From: Metaphire vulgaris
Lineage: Eukaryota; Annelida; Clitellata; Crassiclitellata; Megascolecidae
Direction: 5' to 3'
DNA: 64,000 bases
Assembly: GCA_018105865.1 (NCBI GenBank)
Contig: CM030852.1
Coordinates: forward strand, 12,955,845-13,019,844
Shown here: positions 35,750 through 48,352 of the stretch, piece by piece
How positions within the stretch are numbered: position 1 is the first letter of the stretch
How the letters are laid out: each line of letters opens with the position of its first letter
Translations under genes and position numbers: made by a program
Notes under the pieces: generated by a model
Databases searched by the model: none
Seen by the model: the letters and a program-made list of their open reading frames with translations, nothing else
Told to the model about the DNA's origin: nothing

Positions 35750-37340
35750 TCAGTCGCCTTTTCACAGACTAGTATGCGAACTTATTTTTCTTTCACTGTC
35801 ACACTGTGCGAACTAAAGAAATTGGGTTGAACAATTTTGGTGTTGATTTCAATCACTTCAAGGTCGTACGGCTATAACAGCATTAAAAGCCATGTCACGG
35901 GTTGTCGAATAGAAAGAATGTCTTGTTGTCTCTAGATAATTGAAACATCATATGCTATAGGCCTGAAGATACCATGCGCTTTTGATTCTTTTGACTATTC
36001 GCTCTTCAGTTTGCCAAGCGTATGCACGGAAGAGAGCGTGATTTAAAGATAGTAAATGTCTGTTTTCCCGTCAAGTATGACTGGGATCTTTGCTTTTTCA
36101 AGTCAAATGTTTTCCGAAATGCTACACATTTTGTAAATGCTCTAGTGTTTCGAGCAATGATTTGTCGTTGCCCGGATCATGGTTTGATGACCAGTTTGAT
36201 GTTTGCCGGGTTTCCTGTCTGCGATGACGCCACGTACAACTGGTCATGGCAAACAAGAGACTGGATCGCTCAAAGATATTCATACATTTTAGAACGTTTG
36301 CCCTTGTGACTTGTTTATGAGTATTGCCAATTGGAGGGGACTTGGAAACTAGGGGTGCTTCAAAATGAAATGCAAATTGGCTGAAACTCAATTATGAGAT
36401 TGTAACCACTTCGCCTCATTTGTTTCCTGATAGGATTATTGTGCCTACAATTTTTTCCGGCAATCGACCACAATAAGTATCGTTACGCTGCGGAGCCCTT
36501 TCTTCGAATTCTTGTTGTGAAGATCCGCCATTTAATAGTTAGCTCATGTGGCGGTGATAATTAATCAGAGTGGAGGGAAACAGAAGAAAAAAAGGACAGA
36601 GGAGTGAACGATTGAAAAAATTAGGGAACTAACATGCACACACATATTTTATACAGTTAAAAACATTATAAGATATATATAGAGAGAACAACGCCCAGCC
36701 AAGCAAGAATAATTGAAAACCCAATTGAAACGCTTATTATTTGCATTTGACTCCATTACACAAGATATACAGTGTCGGAAATGGAAGGCTCTTCTTCTTG
36801 GGCTGGCTGATCCGCCAGAGACAGATCTGCTGTCCGGCCCGATGTTCTGGGTTCTAACTCGATCTTTTGCGCTTGGATCTTGGTGTGACATCGACTGATG
36901 CTTCTATGCATTACAAAGTAACGTTACATAAGTCCACTCTTGGCTTTTTATTTCGTGACTAATATATATTGATAGTCGTCGTTTAACTTGCTGATTCTTT
37001 ATAATGATTGAATTTTAATCTTTAATTATTGTCGACGTTAGTCAGCAGAAGACAAAGAATAAGAAACGAAATGATCAGAGAAAATACTGAGCAAAAAGAA
37101 ACGATACTCAAATCAATACTATAAACCACGGTCCAGTTCTAATCCATTTCATTAGGAGGGGTAATACAGTATGACAAGATCAAAATTTATATATATGTAT
37201 ATATTTTAATTAAATTATAATAATTTAGTAATAATAATTACATTTAATAATGATTTTATTAGCATTCAAGTTGTAATTGTTATAATATACTGTGTATATA
37301 TTGTAATTGCTATATATATATATATTTATTTATTTATTTC
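35750..37340. other. PL4 upstream flank and intergenic sequence
   Basis: 35750-35960 carries the PL upstream block. Further upstream there is no recognised gene; a 95-codon open frame at 36022-36309 (+) has no motif I know and overlaps an equally long frame on minus. The far end is AT-rich with TA runs. Confidence 0.35.
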
Positions 37341-37344
37341 ATCA

Positions 37345-37690
37345 TCATCATCTTTGCTTTCTGCCAGCTCATCAGCGGCAATAGCTAGACACAAAATGTT
37401 TCCAAGAAGTTCTATCTTCTGTCAATCGTCTTCCTTCTACTATTGTAATTCCTTTCATGTTCATGTCTTCTCTGATGTTGTCCATCCACTTTTCCTGGGT
37501 CTTCCTCTTCCTTTGTTTCCTTCTATTTGAGTGTAGAGAGCCTTGTATGGTGTCTCCTTTCATCCATTCTGTTGACATGCCCATACCATTTTAGTCTTTT
37601 TCTTCTAATTTTGTCGATTATTGTATCCTTCATGTTGAGACGTTGTCTGATGTCTTCGTTTCTTATTTTTTCCAGTCAGGTTTATTTATT
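37345..37690 (-). mobile_element. LINE RT C-terminal fragment
   Basis: The minus strand reads MGMSTEWMKGDTIQGSL, then RKTQEKWMDNIREDMNMKG, VEGRRLTEDRTSWKHFV, the same tail as the plus-strand fragment at 60541-60760. It lacks the rest of the ORF. Confidence 0.65.
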
Positions 37691-37817
37691 TTTATTTATT
37701 TATTTTTATGTAATTATATATATATATACGTGTGCGTGTGTGTGTATTTAGCAATTACAACTTGGATGCTAATAAAATTATTTACATCCGTTGGCCTAAA
37801 TAGGAATTTTCGTATGT

Positions 37818-37822
<5 letters not shown>

Positions 37823-37864
<42 letters not shown>
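37823..37864. repeat. (TA)n microsatellite
   Basis: About 42 bp of TA in the region between the PL5 3' flank and PL4. Confidence 0.85.
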
Positions 37865-37866
<2 letters not shown>

Positions 37867-38887
37867 TGTTCGCCCTTAAAACCCATTATAAGTGCATCCA
37901 TAGTCCGTGGTATTCGGTTGTTGTAGATCCAGATAGTGGAAGACCACAAATCAACGTAGCCCCCCATGTCATGTAGCCCTGCAATTTGTAGTAAACAACG
38001 TCGAACGCGATGAAGATGCGTTTGACAAATGTATAATATCTCGACATATAATATTAGAAGTAGATAATATTAATCATGCAATACATAACTTCTTAAAATT
38101 GGATATCATATTTAGCAATAAACATTTTAAAATAAGCACACTTTTGTTCATTGTCATTACTATACATGTTGTAGGCCTAACCAAAAAATTAATAGCCTCA
38201 TAATTTTGACAATCGAATACGATATGCTTAGAATATCAAAATTTTTCGTAAAGGCCTATATAAATTTCTGTCGGGGGTTGTGATCAATTTCTAATGACTT
38301 ATTCCACGAGAAAAAGAATGTCATGTCATCAATATTTTACATGTCTGAATACAGATTTCAACGCTGTAAACGAATTCTTAATTTTCACAGAATTAATTGA
38401 ATTTACTGAGGGCTGATGCAACCCATTTAAAAGAACACATTTGAATTAAGTTCAACACTGCGAGAGCTAAACCTGAATACATGAAAATATACAATTGAAA
38501 TAGATTCTGATTATCAAATACCAATTCTGATTACAAAGAGAGAATATTTGACTTTATCAAATACCAAGTTATTTAATTTAACCATGATATTCTCAAAATT
38601 TTAACATTCGTTCAACTTTGAGTGATATTACATAAACATATGCGCGATTAAATCATGCGTTTGTTCTGGTCACGTCGCTTTCGTTCAAGTAAAAAATATC
38701 CTTTTACATCCGTGAACCTCTCTGAAGATGACTGAGTTGTTCAGTAGCTTCAACACACCGATGTTTAACTGGAGAATCTCTTAACATCGGATTAGGACGA
38801 AATGCGATTAAGAGTGATAATAACATAAGGCCTATTACAGTATTACTATTGTTCTGTCTTATCATTATGGGATCAAGGTCCAAATAT

Positions 38888-40538
38888 TTAATACAAAAAT
38901 AAAATGTAAATTTGACTGCTGGCAGTGTACATATTCTTGAAACTGGCGATTATTTGATCTTCATCGAGGTCGTAATGATACGAAATTGCCCAAATTGACA
39001 AGACAACATCGTCGGGACTTTCTCCATAATACTTCCTAACTGCTGCTGCACTCGGATGATCGGAGGCCGATGTAGTAAAACACCAATTTTCATTAGAAAC
39101 GCTGCTACATTGAAAGTTACAATAGAATGCATCAACTCTGTTTGACATAAACTGATCCACCAAACTGTCGTCAGAGGCGCTGTATTCTGCTGATAAATGC
39201 TTGGTGATATTGATTCTGCGTTCAATCGTTAGCCTGAATAAATGAAAACCATTTCTCTTCTCTGGTGGGTGACTCGCAATGAAGAACGAGAAGCGTTTTA
39301 TTTTCGATGTCGCATTTTTATATTCAGTTGTTCCGTTTACGTCGTCACTCGATTCCACTTTGAAGTCATTCATTTCACTCAGACGCAAATCAACTTCGTT
39401 GTAACCACTACCATGTTTCCAACGAGGATCGTAAGACACGAAAAGAAACGAATATAGACCAAATGTTGTATGAAGCTTGAAATCAATAGTCTTTACGAAT
39501 GATATTGTGTGCACGAGTGTTCCATTGACATTGCACACGTAGAGAAGATTTTCAAATAAGTCATACATTAGCAAATGTCCGTCGTTTGTGAGTAATATAA
39601 CACCTACAGTTTCTTTTGAGGGACATGAGAACTTCCTCATCAAATGATCTTCCCATCTTATCTGCCAGATGCCTGTTAATTTGCCAATCATGAAGAGGCT
39701 CCTTGTTTTCTCGCACCATTGCATGTCATATAGGTCCATGATTTCATCAGTGTTTATTATAAAGAGAAGGTTAAACGGATGTCTGTCTTCATAAACGCGA
39801 ATATGAGATATAAAGAGAAAGGAGTCATTATCATTCGCGTCCAGATAGCTACATAGGACCGTGATGAATTGGTGGAATTTAGCAAATGAACTGGCTTCGT
39901 ATGGACTAACATCAATTATCGTCATAAGTCGAAAATTTTCTGAAAGATACGGACACAGTTTCAAGCGAAATAATGCGTTATGTTACCATAGAATTTTTAC
40001 GCGTTTCGTCTATTTATAGTGGCAATAGTCTTGCCTCAGATATTTGGGAACCAAAACAGCCAGGGAGCAAATGCAGCCATTCCATTGGAAAATCTACTTT
40101 GGGGTGGATGTGAGATTATATGTTTTTCAAATCGGATTTCAATCTGATTGCAACTTAATTCTCAGGGTTCAGGAAGCAATCATTAGGCATTGAAACGGAT
40201 GTCACTTGTATTTTAAGGCGAACATCGAATATAAAGCTGTCGATGATAGTCTTGCTGTGGCTTTAATTGCATAATTCTCCGACTACATCTCATTCTTATC
40301 TTGTTTTATCTTGACTTACTTTTCTCAGTGATATCACTTCATATTCTGTTTCGGTGACTTTGTCGTAATAGAAGAGACCAAACGATCCATTTGAATCGTA
40401 TTCTGTGTCGGCGGCGCCACTGTTGTCATCGTATTCATATTCTGTGTCGGTGTCGTTATCGTAAAAGATCGAAGCAAGCAATCGATTTAAATCAACGACC
40501 AACAGAAGAATCATCGCTCGACCGAAAAAAGACGACAT
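38888..40538 (-). pseudogene. PL5: PL copy with expanded stalk and exon-junction frame defect
   Basis: Exon 2 (39939-38888) is fully open and has every family landmark (SHIRVYEDRHPFNLLFIINT, TGIWQIRWEDHLMRKFSCPS, NLLYVCNVNGTLVHTISF, SEMNDFKVESS, tail SQIYILFLY). Exon 1 (40538-40320) has the normal signal peptide but an enlarged acidic stalk with three related DTEYE/TETEYE modules (219 nt against the usual 124). The end reads SLRK before gtaagt, because one base of the usual ctggagaaaa is missing. The exon thus ends in phase 0 while exon 2 needs phase 1; splicing as in the other copies gives an early stop. An alternative donor or a sequence error could rescue it, so the pseudogene label is provisional. 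Confidence 0.65.
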
Positions 40539-40979
40539 TTCGACTGAAAAAGATTTATCTCAACTTTCAAACTATATCGTCAGTCGCCGTTTCTCAAACG
40601 TATTTTATCACGTATCACAAAACGTATACGATCGTCACAAACCAGAGAACATATTCTGCCTTAATATGAAGTGGAGATGTTGGCTGAACGCTTCTACTGT
40701 AGCTTCCAGCGTCGTTGGTGTATTACAGAGTAATATATGAGAAATAAAATGAAGTCATTGTTGTCGCATGGCAAATGCAACTTTTAGGCCATAAGGACGC
40801 CATCCGCCTTCAATTAGGCCTACTGCGCCCTAGAGGTTAGGCCTACTGAGCGTCTGCATTGAACATTAGTATTAAATTTAATATTGAGAGGACTTTCGGA
40901 TAAATGGTGAAACAAAGAGAACCAGTGTCATCTAACTGGGTCATCGCACATCGATGTTTAGTCACGTAGCGTTATAATT

Positions 40980-42300
40980 CTGTGACTCGAGGCCACTATT
41001 TATTGAGCCCATGAAAAATCTGGGCTTTTGAGGCTTAAAAGTAAAGTTTTTCCTCATGTCCGATTTCGAGCGTGGGGTCGGTGCTGATCTCCGGTCTCTT
41101 AGGCATACAGCGACACGCCGGGTGACGTACGCCACTAACCGATAGTAGGTTGCCAGCCAAGCGTTTAGGCCCGCGCTCTACTTCGCATCTGAACGCTGCT
41201 AAATGAAAATGAAGTCATTGTTGTAAGGCTGAGTCGAAATAGGGGCTTTTAAGCCATAAAGACGTCCCATCCGTTTCAATTAGGCCTAACCACTTGCCCC
41301 ATCTTCCCGCCCCTGCTTAGAGCGTCTGCATAAAACATGAAGGTATAAAATTTCAAATGCAGAACCGATTGATCTGTTCGGATTAAAAGATGAACGATAA
41401 AGACATGAAGACACATATGTACTATAGCGCCCTAGCTATAACGACATTCTGATGTCAATCTCGGCAAGACACAACTCGCTTAGCTTGAACTCGCTAAGTG
41501 AATATGCAAAGCGACCGGCATCCTTTATTACGAAGAACCATCCATGACGTCACATTTCCAGAACAAATAAATTGATAGCGAATAGCTAGAACTACCATCA
41601 TAACTGCTATGAGCGCGCCTCATACATCATTCAAACAGTTACAGCACCGAGCGATTTTCTATATTAATCAACCAGCAATTTAAGATTGATTAAGAACCGA
41701 TTGATCGATTTTCATCAATATTAATCAGAGATAAACGAAAATACCGTGAAGAAACATAATCAACTGGATTGGAAGTATCATATTCTAATATCAGTTAAAC
41801 GTCGTCTTTCAATGGAGAAGCATGCAATATACCCAAAGTTTTAACCCTCTAATTTCCGGTTGCGATGTCGACATTTGGAAGGTCCATTTCCAGACCGTTT
41901 TCTACGAAATCGGTTATTTTCTTTTCGAGATAAAACAAAAACTAATCCACAATTAATCACAAATATCTAGACTTAATCAAGTCCATTCGTTTTTGAAAAT
42001 AATTAGATTCAAAGCATTAAAATAGTACTGGAAATAATCTAATTTCAGTTAAACTTCGCTTTCAATGCACGCGGGCTAGAAATGCCCTCGAAGGTGCGAT
42101 GTCTAATACAGTATTTCCAGACCGTTTTCTAATAAGCTATCTTGTTTAATGAAAGCAAATGCTTGACCTAAAAAGAATATCTGAAATCCCCTGTTTATTG
42201 GAAAATTTTAGATCAACGTTGGTCATAGAAATAAGGGAACGAGGAAGTCAAAGTATTCGCAAAGGTACAAATCCAGCCAGGGTGGATAGCACCCTGGTTA
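40980..42300. other. Intergenic with a possible ~260-bp direct repeat
   Basis: Two tracts, around 41775-41930 and 42030-42150, share tcagttaaac, ttcaatg and atttccagaccgttttct in order, suggesting an old tandem duplication. No gene is recognised. Confidence 0.4.
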
Positions 42301-42318
42301 AGATCAAAGTCGAAATAT

Positions 42319-43958
42319 TTAGTGCAAAAATAAAATGTAGATTTGACTGGCAGCAGTGTATATATTCTTGAAGCCAGCGATCAATTGATATTCATCGTTG
42401 TCGTAATAATATGAAATTCTCCAAATGACAAGACAGCATCGTCCGGACCTTTTCTATATAACTTCCTCATTAATGCAGCAATAGGATCATCGGAGGCCGA
42501 GGGAGCAAAACACCAATTTTCATTAGAAACGTTTCTACATCGGAACGTATAAAGGAATGCATCAAATCTGTTTGATATAAACTGATCCACCAAACTGTCG
42601 TCAGAGGCGCTGTAGTCTGCTGTTAAGTGCTTGGTGATGTTCCTCCTGCTCTCAATCGTTAGCCTGAATAAATGAAAATCATTTCCCTTCTCTGGCATGT
42701 GACTCGTAATGAAGACAGAGAAGCGATTTATTTTCGTTGGCACACTCTTATATCCAGTTACTCCTTTAATGTCGGCACTCGATTCCACTTTGAAGTCATT
42801 CATTTCACTCAGATGCAAATCAACTATGATGGAGCCACTTCCATCATTCAAAAGAGGATCGTAAGACACGGAAATAAACAAATATCGACCAAATGTTGTA
42901 TGAAGTGCGTATCCAATAGTCTTTACAAATGATATTGTGTGCACGAGTGTTCCGTTGACATGGCACGCGTAGAGAAGATTGGCAATGAGGTCAAATATTA
43001 GCACGTGTCCGTCGTTTGTGAGTGACATAAAACCGAAAGTTATTTCTGAGGGACATGAGAACTTCCTCATCAAATGATCTTCCCATCTTATCTGCCAGAT
43101 TCCTCTTAAGATGCTATAAATGAAAATGCTCTCTGTTTTCTTGCTCCATATCATGTCACATTGATCCTCGATTTCATCAGTGTTTATTATGAAGAGAAGG
43201 TTAAACGGATATCTGTCTTCAAAAACGCGAATATGAGATATTTCGGAATAAGAACCTTTAGCATTTCTGTCCCAATTTCGACATAGGACCGTGATGAATT
43301 GGTGGAATTTAGCAAATGAAATGGCTTGATATGGACTAACATCAATAATCGTCATAAGTCGAAAATTTTCTGAAAGATATCAAAATATTTTACGACAAAA
43401 AATCGTTATCTCAACATGTGATGTTTCGGCTATTTTATTTATTTGATTCGAAAAAGTCTTACCTCGGATATTTAGGAACTAAAATAAAATAGCAACTGCT
43501 GTTATTCCACTCGGAGATGTACCGTGGAGTGGATATGAGATATTATTTCTGTGAAACCGATATTTAGTTTTCTGTCGGAAAAACCAATTTTCAGAAATCT
43601 TACTCTGTCAACGTCCTCTATTAAAACAAGGTCTTTATCGTCTTAAATCTGAGAGTAAATTGCTTATCAGAGGGTCAGAGAGCAGTCACTAGGCAATTAT
43701 ATTGATACGGATGTCATTTGTCCTCGAATTCAAACACCAATCAAATATAAAGTTGTCAGTGATAGCTTTGCTCTGGCTTTAAATTCATAATTTCCGTTCA
43801 CATCGCAATATTATCTTGTTTAATCTTGACTTACTTTTCTCCAGTGATATCACTTCATATTCTGTGTCGGTGTCGTTATCGTAATAGAACGAAGCAAACG
43901 ATCGATTTAAATCAACGACCAACAGAAGAATCATCGCTCGAACGAAAAAAGACGACAT
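42319..43958 (-). pseudogene. PL6: PL copy with a C-terminal frameshift
   Basis: Exon 1 is 43958-43835 (MSSFFVRAMILLLVVDLNRS, stalk FYYDNDTDTEYEVISLEK, normal donor). Exon 2 runs from 43369 (acceptor atatctttcag). It is intact through GPDDAVLSF, where one T is missing (about 42420-42428), so the frame ends at 42381 after FGEFHIITTTMNIN instead of the family tail. The original tail and stop remain readable in the other frame to 42319. The lost part is only the last ~30 residues, so a product may still fold. Combined exon length is 3n+2, consistent with one deleted base. Confidence 0.75.
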
Positions 43959-44060
43959 TTCGACTGAAAAGCGATTTATCTCAATTTTCAATTGTTGCTT
44001 ATTCAAGATTTCACTCAGTCGCCGTTTCACAAACTAATAGGCAAACTTATCCTGCCTCAT

Positions 44061-44070
44061 TATTTATTTA
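44061..44070 (-). promoter_or_regulatory. Candidate TATA element of PL6
   Basis: TAAATAAATA on minus, about 107 bp upstream of the PL6 ATG, matching the position in PL1, PL2 and PL8. Confidence 0.45.
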
Positions 44071-44469
44071 AGAAGTCAGACTGAACGCGTCTTGCGATTG
44101 ATTTCATTCCCTTCAAGCGTCGTCAGTCTAAGACAACTTAATATAGGCCTAGTACATAGTACTGTACGTCAAAGAATGTCCGATAGAAACAAGTAACAAG
44201 GGAGACATTGTAGAGTATGAAGAAGTTGTCTGCCTACGATTAGCATGTCCTGCAGTTAACTGAGCGTCTGCAATTAACAGAATGAAATTCGATATTTAAA
44301 ATGTGATTGATAGCACATTCGGATAATTGCTAATACAAAGAAAACCAGTGTCATCTAATTTGTCGACGGCCATTACCGTTTAATCAACGGCGTTTCGAAT
44401 TCCAACACGCTCTCCGCAGTGCGAAAGACCCTTCTCTTCGAGTTTATGCTTCATGCCAGTTTGGGGATA

Positions 44470-44600
44470 GAATAATAAAATAATAACAATTATGCACTTC
44501 TATAGCACCAGTTCTAATACTCAAGGGTATCAATCGATTGTACTTCAAATCCACCTGCAAAAGACCAGGTCATTCCAGAGATCAGTCAGAATAGAATAAA
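44470..44600 (-). mobile_element. LINE 3' terminus
   Basis: ATT/AAT-rich tail, then atgcacttctatagcacc, taatactcaa, tatcaatcga and agaccaggtcattccagag. The same module is at 49215-49350 and its first bases are at 391 in CTL-A intron 1. The orientation is read from the A-rich tail. Confidence 0.55.
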
Positions 44601-45640
44601 ACCATTGGGTAGATTAATGTTAAACGATAACTAAAATAGACATCCGAGGGAATCGAATGCGCTGTAAAATTGTAGGTCACAGTCACAATAGGGGTGAGCG
44701 GCCTCTCGTACCTTGACTACGCTCATTTGTGCACGAAGGGATAGATAGCTAATTAACATGTAAAATTGTAAATTAACTCAGGGTTGATTGTGTGGTTGAA
44801 TGTACAGACTCTGCCTATGATTACCACACTGCATTCAGTGATTTATCTGGACAAAAAAGTAACTCAATGTCCTGAAATCAATTGATTATCACTGCGCTAA
44901 ACGGGGATACACTGATGGGTTTACGTTACGCTTACGCCTAATTAAATGTTTTTGAGCCAGATTTCATTATAGGATGAATGGCGTTGGTATAATGAACATA
45001 ATTCAATGGTTGCTGGCGCACATTAAATCATTCACTCGGTGAAGAATCGATAAACAGTGTTTTATCCAGACTCCAGGCCTTTGAGGGGGGAATTGAGGCT
45101 TTCGGGGGGATCGACTTGGTTGGTGGGGAAAAGACACAGTTCAATGCAAAATTTGTGTAAGTGCTTGGAATTTTTTTTTTGGGGGGGGCGGAATTTTGAG
45201 GGTTTTTTTTTTTTGGGGAGGGGAATCTCCTCCTAACAGGTCTGTACAAAACACTGATCTATAAGTGTGGAGTGAGTCACGTGTCATAAAAGTGCACGTC
45301 AATCGATAAAGTGAAGATTTAAATGAACGTGTTAAAAAGAAAGTGAAGCAGTTAGGGCCTAAGAGAGAAATAACAGTTTTCGTTAACTTGTTCAAAATAA
45401 ACGGAACGGGGTTTGACTGTGGAATGGTTGGTTGACAATGTTCCCTGTACGGTGGACGCATGGCCGCTCTCCCAAAAACGGCGAGTACCGTGGGCAGGAA
45501 ATTTTTTCATTGTCCAAAAATTATCTAGGTGCCTTCTTTTATGGAACTCAGTAGCCACTTAAACGATGGTGCCTAAAACTCCTACTGTACCTTTATTTAC
45601 CACGGACTACTAGTGCCACGTATCGAATAACTATTACCCA
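44600..45640. other. Intergenic, repeat-rich, no gene recognised
   Basis: G-rich/T-run stretches (45165-45225) resemble the C-rich repeats elsewhere. No coding region that I can support. Confidence 0.35.
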
Positions 45641-46644
45641 AATTCTTTGGACTTTTTATCATATTGCTAAAATCTTCATCGTTTCCTGGTATTAGACGTA
45701 TAAGGAAGAGCGAAAAGCGTTTTGCATTCATTGACGTAGCTTTACATTTTCATTGGTTCTGTTCGAATTTAAGTTAAAGTCATTCATCTCACCCAGACGC
45801 AAATCAACTTCATCGGCGTCGGTCCGATAATTCAAAAGCGATTCCTAATATGCGAAATAATAGATATATTGACCAAATGTTGTAAGAATTCTGTATTCGT
45901 CGAACTTCACGAATGATATTTTGCGAATGAGTGTTCCGTTCATGTGGTAAACGTAGAGAGGGTCGTCTTCAGCGCCAATTATTAGCACGTGTCCGTCGTT
46001 TGAGAGTGACATTGGACCTAAAATGTTTTCCGAGGAACATGGAAACTTTCTCACCCAAATGATCTTCCCATCTTATCTCCCAATATTCCTGTTGAGTATC
46101 CATGAATGAATAGGCTCTCTGATATCTTGTTCCAAACAATTTCTTGTAGATCTTCTATGTCGTCGATGCTAATTACAAAGAGAAGGTTAAACGGATGTCT
46201 GTTTTCATAAACGCGAACATGCGACAAATCTGTAGACGAATCATTCTGATCTTCGACCACGTGGTAACAAAGTAGGGCGTAGAACTGTTCGAACTTAGTA
46301 ACCGACACAACCCGATATGGAGCAACATCGATAATTAATCGAGATAAGTTCAAATCTTTCTGAACGAGGTAGAATTATTGTTATTACAATTACCTTATCT
46401 TTATAATGATGCTTTATATCACATTCAATTCTATGTGATGTTTAAGAGTTTTCTTCAATAGTGACCTCACTAGTCACACCGATAATAGGCTATATTTAGG
46501 AAATAAAATTTGAAAAGCGATACAGCTATTTAAAATCCACGATAGGCCTACTTTGCGGCACTTTTCATTGATCCCGTCCGCGATGTGTTTTCGATTGATA
46601 TATTAGATTTATATTGGTTAAACTGTATTATTATTATTCAAAAC

Positions 46645-47040
46645 GGTTCCCTGTCATTTAATCCCATCCATTTAATCCCAGTCACTTAATCCCGGTCACT
46701 TAATCTCAAAGTCTTTTAATCCTATCCATTTAATCCCAGTCACTTAATCCTGAAACTTAAATTTAGCTCTCACCCTAACCCTAACCCTAACACTAACCCT
46801 ATTTGTTTTTATCCTATAACCATGTTTAACTATTTTTTGTAACACAAACATTTCTTTGTCATTATTAAATAGGTTTTTTATATCATTGAGTGTCACTGGA
46901 TTATGTGTACAGGGATTTTGGATCAAAAGACTTAGGATTATCTGCACTGGGATTAAAAGACTTGGAATTAATTGGCTGGGATTAATTGACTGGGATTAAG
47001 TGACTGGGATTAAGTGACTGGGATGAAAAGACCGGCCACC
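46645..47040. mobile_element. Inverted-repeat element with tandem TTAATCCCAGTCAC ends and telomere-like core
   Basis: Left half: several cacttaatcccagt / ccatttaatccca units. Right half: the reverse complement units gactgggattaagt. Ends ggttccctgtcatttaatcc and (from the right) ggtggccggtcttttcatcc are imperfect inverted repeats. The 9-bp duplication attcaaaac is perfect on both sides (46636-46644, 47041-47049). The interior (46769-46800) is ccctaa-type telomere-like repeat. It looks like a foldback-type DNA element. Confidence 0.75.
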
Positions 47041-47297
47041 ATTCAAAACACATAGACAGACATACCCGACAGTCAAGTGCTCCTTTAGGCTATTATACTG
47101 TATATCTCCGAATGTCATCTAGTTTTGAAATGAGCAACGCATTAAAATTATGCACAGTGATCATCTTAGCGTGGCTAGAAAACGCACGATTTTTCAATAC
47201 ATTTAATTCTTATCTTGCTTAATCTTGACTTACTTTTCTCCAGTGATATCTCTTCATGTTCTGTGTCGGTGACGTTATCGTAATAGAACGAAGCAAA

Positions 47298-47885
47298 CAA
47301 ATCAAATCAAATCAAATCAAATGGTCTTTTATTTTCACAATACATACACAAATGATACAGATAGTAATATGTCAAGATACATAGCTAGTATATTTAATGC
47401 AAAAAATTTTAAAAATCTTTTGGACTTTTAACTAACTTATACTAAGTTACCAAAAAATAAAATGAAAAGAAGCAACAAATGCATAAATTCTTAGTGACAC
47501 TGTATGTGAAAATAAGGATTACCTACTAAGGAATCATAGATCCCGAAAGGTGGTAATCCTAGAAAGAATGAGTATAATTATTATACTAAATACTAGCAAG
47601 TGAGGACAAGATTTTAACAGAATGGTGGAGTTACCTAAATGATCAATACAGATTAATAATGACTGGCTACATGAGGTAAATAAATTAGCTTAAACTGTTG
47701 GAAGGCTTGAGGAAAGACAGGTAGCTGATACTTATTAAATAACAGATCGATACTACTCTATTACAGATTGGTTTTGTAGAAGAAATTTTTAAGATTTATC
47801 TTAAAATGAGATAAGGTAATAATCGATTTTAAATTGGTGGGAAGAGAATTCCAAGTTCTGGGTCCTGAGTATTAAATTTTATCGT
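47298..47885 (-). mobile_element. 5'-truncated LINE in PL7 exon 1
   Basis: The minus strand starts with a degenerate RT tail (CCAAGTTC...GGAATTCTCTTCCC region, equivalent to WNSLPTNLKS), then ~450 bp of 3' UTR and a (TTTGA)n-type tail at 47298-47322. It shares its 3' UTR with 11759-12130. Both sides of the insertion carry a tatcgt(g)aatag-like sequence, a possible target duplication. Confidence 0.7.
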
Positions 47886-48352
47886 GAATAGCGGTTGATT
47901 TAAAACAACCATCAGAACAATCATCGCTCGACAGAAAAATGGCGACATTTCGACTGAAAATCGATTTAACTGAACATTCGACTGTTGCTTAGTTAAGATT
48001 TCACTCAGTCGTCGTTCCACAGACTAATATGCAAACTTAATCTTCTTGCATATGAACCTACTTAAGAAATTAGGCTGAACACTTCTCGTGTTGATTTTAC
48101 TCGCTTCAAGCATCGTAGTTCTATTACCACTTAGTAAGTCATGTGCATAAAATAGAAAGAATGTCTTGTTGTCTCTTGATGAATTGAAGGCATTGTTGAC
48201 AAATGACTAAAGAAACATTTAGGCCATAAAGAGGCAATCCGCCTTCAATTGGGTCTCCTGTGCCCTGGAGTTTAGGCCTATTGAGCGTCTCCATTGAACA
48301 TTAATATTAAAATTTATGTTGATATCGCATTCGGATATCGGAGAAGCATCTG

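Larger units (their letters stand above)
45640..47948 (-). pseudogene. PL7: 3'-truncated PL copy with exon 1 split by a LINE
   Basis: Exon 2 homology runs from ~46360 to ~45650: LSRLIIDVAPYRVVSVTK, SHVRVYENRHPFNLLFVI, then after a shift MRKFPCSSENILGPMSLSND, PLYVYHMNGTLIRKISFVK, and a TAG in the YYDP region. It ends in the middle of the domain. Exon 1 begins at 47948 (MSPFFCRAMIVLMVV) and is interrupted by a ~590-bp LINE insertion; the rest (acacagaacatgaag-type stalk and gtaagt donor) lies at 47215-47298. The intron contains the 9-bp-TSD element at 46645. Confidence 0.8.

Noticed and set aside
36022..36309. 95-codon open frame on +
   Set aside because: No recognisable motif, no signal peptide, overlapped by a similar-length frame on the other strand and not conserved in other PL upstream regions.
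46769..46800. Telomere (CCCTAA)n
   Set aside because: Too short and degenerate, internal to an inverted-repeat element and flanked by ordinary sequence on both sides.
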